From Syntrophales bacterium (GTDB lineage: Bacteria; Desulfobacterota; Syntrophia; Syntrophales; UBA5619), in NCBI GenBank assembly GCA_023229765.1, contig JALNYO010000019.1, forward strand, positions 8,256 to 72,255: a stretch of 64,000 nucleotides of DNA, written 5' to 3'. The translations under genes and the position numbers were made by a program. The notes beneath the pieces are model-generated. The model saw only the letters and a list, made by a program, of their open reading frames with translations, was not told where the DNA came from and made no database searches. Positions 8,579-17,892 of this stretch are shown in pieces. Numbering within the stretch: the stretch's first letter is position 1; each line of letters starts with the position of its first letter.

Positions 8579-11500
8579 CTATTTGACAACCCCCGCCGCC
8601 GTGCCGGAGAAGGTGCCGTTGGTTGCGTTGATGCTGCCGGCCGCGCCTCCCTGGAAATTGAGACCGGTGGTCGGCGCATTGGAATAGGTAAATCCTGTTG
8701 GATTGGTTACTGTGTTGGCCGGCACGGAACCGCTCGTCACCGAGGCGCCCCACTTCGTTGCACCCCAGTTCTGAATATTGAAATTGGCGGAAATTCCATT
8801 GCTTGTACCCGTCCCGACCTGGTACCCGGCAAGAGACACGCTGGTGCTTCCCGCCACCGGGGTTATTGTATAGACGCCGTTCACATTTCCCGACGCCCAG
8901 AGCTGGGGCCGGCCTCCCGTAGAGGCGGCAAGGAACGTGGCGTTGACAATTCCCCTGCTGGCATCGCTGGCGCTGCCCATATCTATTCCGCCTCCCTGCC
9001 CCCGCAGATCCGTCGTGCCCACCGTGAAGGCGGGGATTTTCGTCGCATCATAAAATGCCTGTTTCTGCGCGTCATTCATGCTGCTGATCTTATTGAGGAA
9101 GGCCTTCGTTTCCATCCCCGTCATCAGGGCGGCAGCCCGCCAGGTGGCCGTCACGGGGTCGAAAGACCCTTTCATGAGGCCGCCGTCAATGCTGGTGAAA
9201 CCGCCATTTGTTTCATCCGAGACAATCCGGGCGGACACCGTTTTCGCATCAAACAAATTATTCTGATCAACCCCGGTAATCTCCGTGACATAATATCTGC
9301 CGCCGTCGCCCAGAACATGGTTGAATCTGGCTCCCACCTCGGGCGGGACATCCTTGTTGTACCCTCCGCCGGTTAGTTCAGCCTTTACCGACAGTCGGTA
9401 GCTGCCGGGATCGTCGATACTCGTGATTTTGATGTATCTGTTCCATAAATGCCACGACCCGTCCGCCATTTTTTCGGTAATCTCGACCGATACGTTGGGG
9501 GTGTCAATCCCGATGGCGTTGTCGCTCAGCACCGGATCCGCGGTGAAACTAAGCCCGCTGAAAAGGGAACAGGCCTGCAGTTTTGTTCCTGGGGCAAGCT
9601 CCCACATGCCATTGGCGCCGGCTTCCCCCACGGAGTAGCCAAGGTTGGGGTTGGGATAGAGGTTTGCCGTTGCGCCACTCCCGACAGAGAGAACCCCCAG
9701 TTCATATTTCCCGTCGGCGGGATTCTTTTTCCAGTACAACCCACCCATGTTGCCGGCGAGCGACATCGGCACACCATCGGCATCGAAAAGATTGACGCCG
9801 CTGAAGAAGAGGGCATTGCCATTGGTTGCGACTGTTGCATCTATCATATTTTTCCCATTAAACCTGGCAAGGAAAAGGGGAAACTTCTCTGAATTGCCGT
9901 AGATTCCGATCCCGGCCAAGGTTACGGCCGGATAATTTCCGAGGGCGGCGTCGAAGGACCCGAACAGCGTCTCCGTCCCGCCGATCAGACCCTGTAAAAA
10001 TCCCTGGCTCATCAACTGCCCGCCGTAGGTGAGGGAATCCAAAGGAGGATCGGCGGGATAGCCGGGATACCGGTATTGCCAAAAGGCGGAAGAATAATTG
10101 TCTCCCTCACCGCCAAAGGCCAGCGGCGTTCCGCTCCAGTTCCCGAGAGAAACCGCCTGCCAGGTGTCGTCCGCCGTGTTGTAAGTCCCCAGCAGATCGC
10201 CTGTTATGCCTGTGCCGGAAAGTGCGCCAGCCGTCACAGACGCGTTGCCCATCTTGGTCCTGGTTATAAATCTGCCGCTTACCGTCCCCGTCAGTTTGTT
10301 CCCCTCCGCCTTGCCGCTCGTAATATCCGCCAGCCAGTACCCCTCGTCAGGATCATGGACGCCATTCTTGCTCTCACTTTCAAGAGTGGCGTTCAAAGGA
10401 TCTTCCGCTGTCCTTATAGAGGACAATCCCGCGTCAGGAAACCCTGTGCCCGTAACAACTTCTGTCGGATAATAGTCGATACCTCCGATCTCGGGCACTT
10501 CGCCATAGGTGTAATAGATCTTCATGTAAGAGCCATCGTGATTGTAGGTAATCTCATAACTTGTGATCGCTGGATCAGGTATCATGTAGGCAACATGCCC
10601 TGAACGGTTGTCTGTATAATAATTGTAGGAGTAGGATCCGCCGTCCGTGTAACCGTAACTGCCATAATAATTATTGGCCACATTGTAGGCCCCGAAATTC
10701 CCCCTGCCGCCCGCCTTCGCCGCCCACGATGTCCAGGGCGTGGCAGGCGCTTCATAGGTCCCACCCATCCCCAGACGGTAGATCCCCCACGGCTCCGCCT
10801 TGTTCAGCTCATAATTCACCAGCGCCAGTGTCTGAATGCCGCTTCCGTAGTAATAATAATTGCTGTCGCTGACGATCTTGCCGCCCGTGTCAAAGGCCCC
10901 TGCCAGTCCGGTATCGTAGGAGGAATAATAACCGCTCTCGATTAAGTGAATGCTCATATCCCCAGGGGCAATCCCTAGGTCGGACGTCATCTGCGTCGGA
11001 TAGGCGCTCCCGTCCAGCGCCAACATCCCGATCTCCGGATAGGCATTGCCGGCAAGCGCCCCCTGCAGATAACCTGCCTTCCCCGCCTGGTCTATGTAAA
11101 GCGCAACGAGTCGGGCATCCATCGCCTTGTCTATATCAGTCCCTGAGAGGTACCCTCTGTATGCGCCGCCGTCATACGTGGTGTCGGTATCGTCCTTGAA
11201 ATTACGACTTGATATGTTAGCATAGCCGTAGCCGTAGTTCTCCCCATAGCTCTCAGCATAGCCGTATCCATAATCGCCTCCCCAAAGGTGCGGCGCCGAG
11301 CTCATTGAAGAATAAGTCCCCATCATCGCGAGCTTCGCCGGCGTCGCCTGAGTAGCAGTCCAAAGCGTATCGGTTCCGCCCAGGAGGGCAGTCAAATTAC
11401 CGTCACTATATTGGTATGGATAATTGTTGCTCGATGCTGAAACATAATTGGCATCCTCTGCCGTCGCTATGAAGGAAAGACCGGTGCCCGGGGTCAATGT

Positions 11501-14500
11501 CCCCGTTTCCGTTCCCGTCGCAGTATAACCGGAAGTAACGCTATAACTATATATCGTTTTTGTCCAGGAACCATCCTGATTGTAAGTAACGTCATAGCTT
11601 GTTATCCCCGGATCAGCCCTCCGGTAGTAAACATATCCGTAATGATTATCGGTATAATAATCGTACGAGTAATAACCATCATCGGCATACGAATAGCTGC
11701 CCGTATAATGCCTTGTCTGTGCCATCAGCCCGGAAGAAACATCACTTACATGGCTCAGCTCCGTCCCCGTCCACGTCCCCAGAGAAACTGCCTGCCAGAT
11801 GTTCGTTCCATTGGTGTAGGCGCCAAGCAGATCGCCTGATATTGTTCCTGATTTTGCGTGGGTGAGGAATCTTCCGTCCACTGTGCCGGAAATTTTGCCA
11901 TCCGCCCAGGCGCCGTCATTAATTGTTGAAAGGGAGTAGCCCCAATCTCCATCGAGAAGAGGAACGGTAGTCCCCGCGGACGTGTATGGATAGGCGCCAA
12001 ACTCACCTTCGCCTCCCATGCGCGCCCCCCAAACTGCCGTAGGGGTTTCATAGCTGCCGTAGAGGGTTAGTCCGTAGATGCCCCAGTTCTGGGCCACGTT
12101 CGTTGCCCAGTTGGCGATGGCAAATGTGTCGTTGTAATCATAACTGCCCGCCAAAGAACCGATCCGGGCGGAACCATCTTGGAAATTCCCCCCCATGTTT
12201 GCATTCATGTATCCCCAATACTTATTGTTTGTTAATGCAGATGCACTTACCCCTACATCCGCTGCCGGCGCGACCTGCTCGCGCGCGAGCAAACCATCCA
12301 TCCCGAACATGCCTATCTCCGGATATGCATCCCCACTCAGATTCCCCTTCAGATATCCGGCATTGCCCGCAGGATCTATATACAGGGCAATCAGCCTCCC
12401 CGCGAGCGCCCGCCTGTTCGATACCGATGCGGGCGTTTCGACCCCGCCCATCAACCCCAGATAGGCTCCGTCATCATAGGTTGTATCGTTGCTGGTCAGG
12501 TAGTTGTAGCTGTTCAGCTCGCTTGTCGAGTACCAAATGTTGTTTCCCAGATTGTCTGCCTCTGAATCATGCTCGTACGTCCCCATGACTCTAAAAGGCA
12601 TCCCGGCCTTGCTTGCCCCGATCGTTGCGCCGTCGGCATCATACCAGAGGGATTGAGGCCCACCGATCAGGACATCCCACAGATCGCCGATGTGTTCCGT
12701 ATATGCAGCCTCGGAATAGATCGTTTTATACCGGCAGGCATATTCCAAGTAACTCACAAACTTAAGGGGCTTTTGCGTATAGCTGCCGACGCCGATATCG
12801 GAGAGTTGATAGTTGCCGGCGTCGTCGTAGGTACCGGTGACGGTTCCGGCGCCGAACCCAAGCCGCGTTTTTGACAGATAATTCAACTGCGAGGTTCCCG
12901 CCAGGGTTTTGGCGCCTGAATCCGCGCTTCCTGGGGTAATACTGATCCAGTAGCCGTCATCCGAATTGCCGCCGCCGGCAAAAAGGTCCCAAGTCGCGTT
13001 CGGCGTGGAATCTCCACTGCCTGTCATGGCAATATTCCAGCCGCCCCAGTTATCTCCGGCGACTCCCACTACATCGCCAGCGGCAGTTCCGGAAACATTC
13101 CCTAATGAACCGGCAATTCCCCCGGCAAGGGAGTAAAGGTCCAAAGTAAAGGAAACGTCTTTTGAACTCTCATTGCCCACCGCATCCGTCGCCGTCACCA
13201 GCAAGGTGTGGGGGCCCTCGCTCATGGCGGTCAAATCGGTCGCTGTAATCTCAGCACCGTCAAGCTTATAAGTGGTATTAACGACGCTTACGTCCGCCAC
13301 TGCCACGCCGATGTTCGCCGCCTTGATAGTCGTCAGGGTAGCCGGCGTTCCCGAAAGGGTAATTGTCGGCACCGTGTAGTCGATCGTCCACGCATACTCC
13401 TTGGTTGCGGTGTTCCCCGCCGCATCCGTCGCCGTCGCAACCAGCGTATGAGAACCTTCACTCAATCCGGTCAGGTTCGTCGAGGAAACCGCTGAGCCGT
13501 CCAACGTGTAAGAAGTCGTCACCGTCCCGGCAGCCGTATCCGTCGTCGTCACGCCGATATTCGCGGCACTGGCATTGGTCAGGACCGCAGGCGTTCCCGA
13601 AAGCGTAATTGTCGGCGCTGTGTAATCCGTCGTCCAACTGTAAGTTTTGGTCGCCACATTCCCCGCCGCATCCGTCGCCGTCGCAACCAGCGTATGAGAA
13701 CCTTCACTCAATCCGGTCAGATTCGTCGAGGAAACCGCTGAATCGTCCAACATATAGGAGGTCGTAACCGTACCGGGATTCGTATCCATCGCCGTTACGC
13801 CAATATTCGCCGCATTCTCCCTGGTTACCGCCGCGGGCGTTCCCGAAAGCGTGATTGTCGGCGCCGTGTAATCCGTGGCCCAAGCATATTCTTTGGATGC
13901 AGAGTTTCCCGCCGCATCCATCGCCGTCACAACGAGGGTGTGAGTCCCCTCGCTCAAGGCGGTCAAAGCGGTCGATGTAATCGCAACCCCATCAAGCTTG
14001 TAGTTAGTTGCAACGACGCTTGCGTCCGCAACCGTCACCCCAACGTTCGCCTCCTTGGCATTGGTCAGGACCGCAGGCGTTCCCGAAAGCGTGATTGTCG
14101 GCGCGGTGTAATCCGTCGTCCAACTGTGAGTTTTGGTCGCCACATTCCCCGCCGCGTCCGTCGCCGTCGCAACCAGAGTATGAGATCCCTCACTCAAGCC
14201 GGTCAGGTTCGTCAAGGAAACCGCTGAGCCGTCCAACGTGTAAGAGGTCGTCACCGCACCGGCAGTCGTATCCGTCGCCGTCACACCGATATCCGCCGCA
14301 TTCTCCCTAGTTACAGCCGCGGGCGTTCCCGAAAAAGTGATTGTCGGCGCCGTGTAATCCGTCGTCCATGTATAGGGTTGTGTGGTGGCGGTGTTCCCCG
14401 CCGCATCCGTCGCCGTCACAACGAGGGTGTGAGACCCTTCGCTCAAGCCGGTCAAAGCGGATGACGCGATCGCAACCTCGTCAAGTTTGTAGGTAGTTGT

Positions 14501-15898
14501 AACGGCGCTTGCGTCCGCAACCGCCACGCCAATGTTCGCCGCCTTGGCATTGCTCAGGGCCGCGGGCGTTCCCGAAAGCGTAATTGTTGGCGCCGTGTAA
14601 TCCGTTGCCCAGGAGTACTCATTCGTTGCGGTGTTCCCCGCCTCATCCCTTGCCTCCACGATCAGCGTGTGCGCCTTTTCCGAAAGAGTCTGAAGATTGA
14701 CGACAAATTCCGTATCGTACTCGGTATCTTCAACCCATCCCCCATCATCAACACGAAATTTAATGGCAGCCTTCTCATCCGTTTTAAAAATGAATGTCGC
14801 CGAATTGGCGTTTGTAAATTTGTCCGGATTCGCCGTCACTGTTATCACTGGCGGGGCAGCGTCTGCTAATGGCGGCACAATTGGCACATCCGGGATCGTC
14901 GTCACCGGCGTTGGGGCAAGGGTCGGCTGTAGAGATGACGAAGCCGTGGAAGTCTCGTTCATAGCCCGCCCCATCATATCCACCATCGCCGACTGCTCAT
15001 TCTGAGCCGCGGAATCCGACGCGGAAATAATCTTGGGGACCTCTTCCGTCGGTTTATTCGCCTCCGGCGCGGGCGTATTAGCCCCGGCCGTATTTGAGGT
15101 TTCTTGCGTCGTTTTTTCCTCTGCCTTTGTCTCGGCGGGCTTCTCTTCCGCCTTTGCCTCCGGTTTCTGTTCCTCCTTCTGTTCCTCTTGCTTTGCCTCT
15201 GCCTTATCTCCTTCTCCCGTCTTGGCCGCTAACGCCTCCGGCTTCTTCTCTTCATCCTTTTTTGCTTCTTCCTTTGCCTTTTCAGCAGGTTTGGTATCTT
15301 TTTGATGCTGTTCAACCTCTTTCGGCGTGGCTTTTCGCACCGCCGGCGGCGTATTGGCATCCTTCACGACCATCGCCTGACCGACGCCGATCATCCGCAC
15401 CTCGCCCGGCTTGTTGGAACTGTAAGCGTAAACCGTCCCCTCCGTCACCACCGCGCCGCTCACCCCCGACTGATAGTAGGTATAAAACTGGGTGCCGCGG
15501 ACGCCGCAAACGGCGGTCGGGGTATGAACCTCGTATTTCGACTGATTAGACGCCGCTTTGACAATGTTCTGCACCTTCCCCCGAAAGAGATCAATCGTTG
15601 CGTTCCTTTTTTCTTTTTCCTGAGAAAATTCCGTAACGCGCAAACGACTGCTTTCGGCCAGCCGCAGAATGCTCCCGTCCATGAAAGTGATTTCGCACTT
15701 GGATTTGCTCTTAGTGCGGATGATATCCCCCACATTCAAAGGGTCTCCCATATTGGCTTTTACCGCCGCCTTTCCTGGAGGAGTCACATCGACATTACCC
15801 TCTATGCTGGTAAACTTGGCGACTGGAGCTGCCTGAGCGAAGCTGGTAAACACAGTCAATAAGGCCAATAATGACATGATCACGGATATTCTTTTCAT
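8579..15898 (-). CDS. Giant secreted FecR-domain protein with Ig-like repeats
   Basis: The protein is 2439 residues from the ATG at 15898, fixed by GGGAGG upstream and a signal peptide (MKRISVIMSLLALLTVFTSF, cleavage after AQA). Domains in order: FecR domain (about 28-178, with VGDIIRT, FMDGSILRLAESS, TPTAVCGVRGTQF); a Lys/Glu/Ala-rich linker (about 180-330); one divergent and six near-identical Ig-like repeats of about 81 residues (about 335-920, motifs DYTAPTITLSGTPA and GSHTLVATATDAAGN); then about 1500 residues of Gly/Tyr/Asp-rich beta-type sequence with two copies of a large module. No membrane anchor or sortase signal is seen. FecR domains occur outside sigma-factor control in surface proteins. 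An exported adhesin or matrix role is inferred. It follows a TPR/beta-barrel gene by 35 bp. Confidence 0.8.
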   Translation of the reverse strand: MKRISVIMSLLALLTVFTSFAQAAPVAKFTSIEGNVDVTPPGKAAVKANMGDPLNVGDIIRTKSKSKCEITFMDGSILRLAESSRLRVTEFSQEKEKRNATIDLFRGKVQNIVKAASNQSKYEVHTPTAVCGVRGTQFYTYYQSGVSGAVVTEGTVYAYSSNKPGEVRMIGVGQAMVVKDANTPPAVRKATPKEVEQHQKDTKPAEKAKEEAKKDEEKKPEALAAKTGEGDKAEAKQEEQKEEQKPEAKAEEKPAETKAEEKTTQETSNTAGANTPAPEANKPTEEVPKIISASDSAAQNEQSAMVDMMGRAMNETSTASSSLQPTLAPTPVTTIPDVPIVPPLADAAPPVITVTANPDKFTNANSATFIFKTDEKAAIKFRVDDGGWVEDTEYDTEFVVNLQTLSEKAHTLIVEARDEAGNTATNEYSWATDYTAPTITLSGTPAALSNAKAANIGVAVADASAVTTTYKLDEVAIASSALTGLSEGSHTLVVTATDAAGNTATTQPYTWTTDYTAPTITFSGTPAAVTRENAADIGVTATDTTAGAVTTSYTLDGSAVSLTNLTGLSEGSHTLVATATDAAGNVATKTHSWTTDYTAPTITLSGTPAVLTNAKEANVGVTVADASVVATNYKLDGVAITSTALTALSEGTHTLVVTAMDAAGNSASKEYAWATDYTAPTITLSGTPAAVTRENAANIGVTAMDTNPGTVTTSYMLDDSAVSSTNLTGLSEGSHTLVATATDAAGNVATKTYSWTTDYTAPTITLSGTPAVLTNASAANIGVTTTDTAAGTVTTSYTLDGSAVSSTNLTGLSEGSHTLVATATDAAGNTATKEYAWTIDYTVPTITLSGTPATLTTIKAANIGVAVADVSVVNTTYKLDGAEITATDLTAMSEGPHTLLVTATDAVGNESSKDVSFTLDLYSLAGGIAGSLGNVSGTAAGDVVGVAGDNWGGWNIAMTGSGDSTPNATWDLFAGGGNSDDGYWISITPGSADSGAKTLAGTSQLNYLSKTRLGFGAGTVTGTYDDAGNYQLSDIGVGSYTQKPLKFVSYLEYACRYKTIYSEAAYTEHIGDLWDVLIGGPQSLWYDADGATIGASKAGMPFRVMGTYEHDSEADNLGNNIWYSTSELNSYNYLTSNDTTYDDGAYLGLMGGVETPASVSNRRALAGRLIALYIDPAGNAGYLKGNLSGDAYPEIGMFGMDGLLAREQVAPAADVGVSASALTNNKYWGYMNANMGGNFQDGSARIGSLAGSYDYNDTFAIANWATNVAQNWGIYGLTLYGSYETPTAVWGARMGGEGEFGAYPYTSAGTTVPLLDGDWGYSLSTINDGAWADGKISGTVDGRFLTHAKSGTISGDLLGAYTNGTNIWQAVSLGTWTGTELSHVSDVSSGLMAQTRHYTGSYSYADDGYYSYDYYTDNHYGYVYYRRADPGITSYDVTYNQDGSWTKTIYSYSVTSGYTATGTETGTLTPGTGLSFIATAEDANYVSASSNNYPYQYSDGNLTALLGGTDTLWTATQATPAKLAMMGTYSSMSSAPHLWGGDYGYGYAESYGENYGYGYANISSRNFKDDTDTTYDGGAYRGYLSGTDIDKAMDARLVALYIDQAGKAGYLQGALAGNAYPEIGMLALDGSAYPTQMTSDLGIAPGDMSIHLIESGYYSSYDTGLAGAFDTGGKIVSDSNYYYYGSGIQTLALVNYELNKAEPWGIYRLGMGGTYEAPATPWTSWAAKAGGRGNFGAYNVANNYYGSYGYTDGGSYSYNYYTDNRSGHVAYMIPDPAITSYEITYNHDGSYMKIYYTYGEVPEIGGIDYYPTEVVTGTGFPDAGLSSIRTAEDPLNATLESESKNGVHDPDEGYWLADITSGKAEGNKLTGTVSGRFITRTKMGNASVTAGALSGTGITGDLLGTYNTADDTWQAVSLGNWSGTPLAFGGEGDNYSSAFWQYRYPGYPADPPLDSLTYGGQLMSQGFLQGLIGGTETLFGSFDAALGNYPAVTLAGIGIYGNSEKFPLFLARFNGKNMIDATVATNGNALFFSGVNLFDADGVPMSLAGNMGGLYWKKNPADGKYELGVLSVGSGATANLYPNPNLGYSVGEAGANGMWELAPGTKLQACSLFSGLSFTADPVLSDNAIGIDTPNVSVEITEKMADGSWHLWNRYIKITSIDDPGSYRLSVKAELTGGGYNKDVPPEVGARFNHVLGDGGRYYVTEITGVDQNNLFDAKTVSARIVSDETNGGFTSIDGGLMKGSFDPVTATWRAAALMTGMETKAFLNKISSMNDAQKQAFYDATKIPAFTVGTTDLRGQGGGIDMGSASDASRGIVNATFLAASTGGRPQLWASGNVNGVYTITPVAGSTSVSLAGYQVGTGTSNGISANFNIQNWGATKWGASVTSGSVPANTVTNPTGFTYSNAPTTGLNFQGGAAGSINATNGTFSGTAAGVVK
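13141..14610 (-). repeat. Six tandem DNA repeats of about 240-247 bp encoding Ig-like domains
   Basis: The junction sequence (GGCGCNGTGTAATCCGT and close variants) recurs near 13369, 13615, 13861, 14101, 14346 and 14593. Units 3, 5 and 6 are nearly identical at protein level, while 2, 4 and 7 form a second subtype with YKLDGVAI in place of YTLDGSAV. Confidence 0.8.
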
Positions 15899-15933
15899 GG
15901 TGTTACCTCCCGCTGTTTGCTTGTCAAGTGCTG

Positions 15934-17505
15934 TTAATACCTGAACTCGCAACCAAGCGCATATTGGTCGCGGTTGTATTCGTACATCCAGACGTTCGAG
16001 TCGCTTTGCGTTCTCGTATATTGGGCGATCAGACTGGCGTATTTCCAGAACCTCCAGGTCAGGCCTGCGGAGCCGGTATAAACATTGTCTCTCCTCGTCT
16101 CTAACGGCGGCCAATTTATCTGATAGCTGTACCGCTGAAAATAGGCGCTCCCGGTAAGCTGCAGCGTGATTGGGCCGAGACGCTTGCCCATCTCTTCCGA
16201 AATGACAGGCAAACTGAGATTTAAGGTGAGGCGATGGCCGTTGTTGTCCCATTTCCGGCCGTCCGCATATTCTCTGGCGAAGTCGTAACGGAGATTGAGG
16301 AAGGAGTTCTCCTTGAAGAGCCAGATCCAACTGACGTACTCCCTTAAGCCCACGGTGTCCCGTTCGTCGTCGGGCAGATTAACAGCCTGGTGGTGGTAAT
16401 TCTTTTTGTCGTAACCGATAAAAACTTCAAGGATATGCTGTTGATTCATAAAATAGCGGAAGGCCGGTCCTACTGAAATGTAATCCAGATATCTCTTATA
16501 GCCCGGGCTGCTCCTTTCCGGGTCAAGATACATGTACGGGTCGGTCCGCAACAGGACGTTTGTGTAACTCGCGTTCAGATTCAAGGCGAAGCGGCCGAAA
16601 TTGTATCCCGGAGCAACGGAAAAACTGTTGGCCAGCGAATCATGGGAATGGGTAAACTTGGAATATACCGTGGAAGCGGCGGAATACTGGGCGTTGAAAA
16701 GCCAGGGTTCCTCCAGCCGGGGGGCATAATCCAGGCGTACGTTAGAGGAGAGATACCCCCCTTTCGCGTCCGTAACATTTACTGCCGCCGGAGAATCGAG
16801 AGGGTTCGAAGCGATGTTGGTGTCATAGCCGCCCATAACGCCCACGGTCAGATGCAGTGGCCTTTCCTGGTAGAGTCGCTCTTCCACCATGGCCTGATAC
16901 TGGCGGGCAAAGCCAGCCAAATCGGACAGCGGATCCTGCAGGATGATTGCCTGAAAGCGGGCCTTGGCCTTTTCCAGTTTTCTCTCCTTGATGTTAATAA
17001 TCCCTATCTGAAAATCTGCGGCCTGCGCAAGAGTCGGCTCCAGCCGTTTGGATTTTTCAAAGGCCGCGACGGCCTCCTGGTTGTTGTTCCCCTTGGCAAG
17101 GATGAGGCCTTTCAAGAAAGCCACGCGGGGAGGAGCAGCGCCGGCGCTCTCCGCCGTCCCGATCCATTTCTTGGCCTCGTCCAACTGATCGATCTGGTAG
17201 AGGGTGTCAATAAGGTCAACCAGCGCCTCTTTGACAGGCGGCGTGAGGGTGACCGCATCCCGCAAATGGCCGGCAGCTTTTTGATAGTCCAGCACCTGTT
17301 TATAGGCCATCCCCAGGAAAAAAGCCGCCTGGGATGAGGCCGGTTCCTGTCGGTGTACCTCGGTGAAGAGCTCTATCGCCTCTTCATAGTTTTCCTGCTG
17401 GTATTGGTCGATCCCCTGCTGAAGGGTCGCTTTTCCTTCAGCATGAGCCAAGGAAAACAACGATGAAAGGACCAGGCAAAAACAGAAAATGACCGTTTTT
17501 CTCAT
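15934..17505 (-). CDS. Outer-membrane TPR/beta-barrel protein, SLAM-like
   Basis: The 523-residue protein has a signal peptide (cleavage after SLAHA, residue 22). About five TPR-like helix pairs follow (23-200, for example QGIDQYQQENYEEAIELFTE and AAFFLGMAYKQVLDYQKAAG), then a beta-barrel from about residue 210 to the end, starting LTVGVMGGYDTNIASNP and finishing with alternating strands and a terminal aromatic (GCEFRY). TPR plus a barrel with a YDTN motif resembles surface lipoprotein assembly modulators (SLAM, DUF560). It lies 35 bp before the giant FecR/Ig gene in one operon, so it is a candidate translocator or anchor for that protein. That functional link is inference. Confidence 0.75.
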   Translation of the reverse strand: MRKTVIFCFCLVLSSLFSLAHAEGKATLQQGIDQYQQENYEEAIELFTEVHRQEPASSQAAFFLGMAYKQVLDYQKAAGHLRDAVTLTPPVKEALVDLIDTLYQIDQLDEAKKWIGTAESAGAAPPRVAFLKGLILAKGNNNQEAVAAFEKSKRLEPTLAQAADFQIGIINIKERKLEKAKARFQAIILQDPLSDLAGFARQYQAMVEERLYQERPLHLTVGVMGGYDTNIASNPLDSPAAVNVTDAKGGYLSSNVRLDYAPRLEEPWLFNAQYSAASTVYSKFTHSHDSLANSFSVAPGYNFGRFALNLNASYTNVLLRTDPYMYLDPERSSPGYKRYLDYISVGPAFRYFMNQQHILEVFIGYDKKNYHHQAVNLPDDERDTVGLREYVSWIWLFKENSFLNLRYDFAREYADGRKWDNNGHRLTLNLSLPVISEEMGKRLGPITLQLTGSAYFQRYSYQINWPPLETRRDNVYTGSAGLTWRFWKYASLIAQYTRTQSDSNVWMYEYNRDQYALGCEFRY

Positions 17506-17892
17506 GATATTCCCTCACAGACTGAATTTTGTTGCAACAGGGATAAAATAATTAGTGCTAATAATTGAGCCTTTTGTAATTGCTTCAGGCAGTTGGCTTA
17601 CAGCCGCTCTTCTACATAAAAAACAAATTCGCGTTTTGGTTATGATGAACTCACAACCAAAAGTCAAGAATATTTTCAACTCCCCAAAAAGGGCTTGACT
17701 ATCGCAAATAATAAGTGGTAACTGGCAACCCATCTTTTTCGCTTTTATGTACAACTCATCTAAACGGCAGAGGCCACGGATATGCGTCGGAAAACGCTCT
17801 ATCTTTCCTTCATCTATCACAGCCACTATGCACCGTGTTTCTTTCGGGGCTTTTTCCAGACAAACACCTACTATGGAAAGGAGAAAAGCAGA
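17506..17892. other. Divergent intergenic region between barrel gene and importer operon
   Basis: These 387 bases separate two divergent operons. The part next to the barrel gene is AT-rich (17530-17580). TTGACT occurs at about 17695 on the plus strand, but no good -10 follows at normal spacing. I see no convincing gene or operator; reading frames here overlap the livK-like start and have no ribosome site. Confidence 0.4.

Noticed and set aside
13141..14610. Regular repeats considered as a CRISPR array
   Set aside because: Units are about 245 bp, have no spacers, and encode continuous Ig-like domains.
15899..16330. N-terminal extension of the giant FecR gene
   Set aside because: It overlaps the barrel gene on the same strand and precedes a clear signal peptide with its own ribosome site at 15898.
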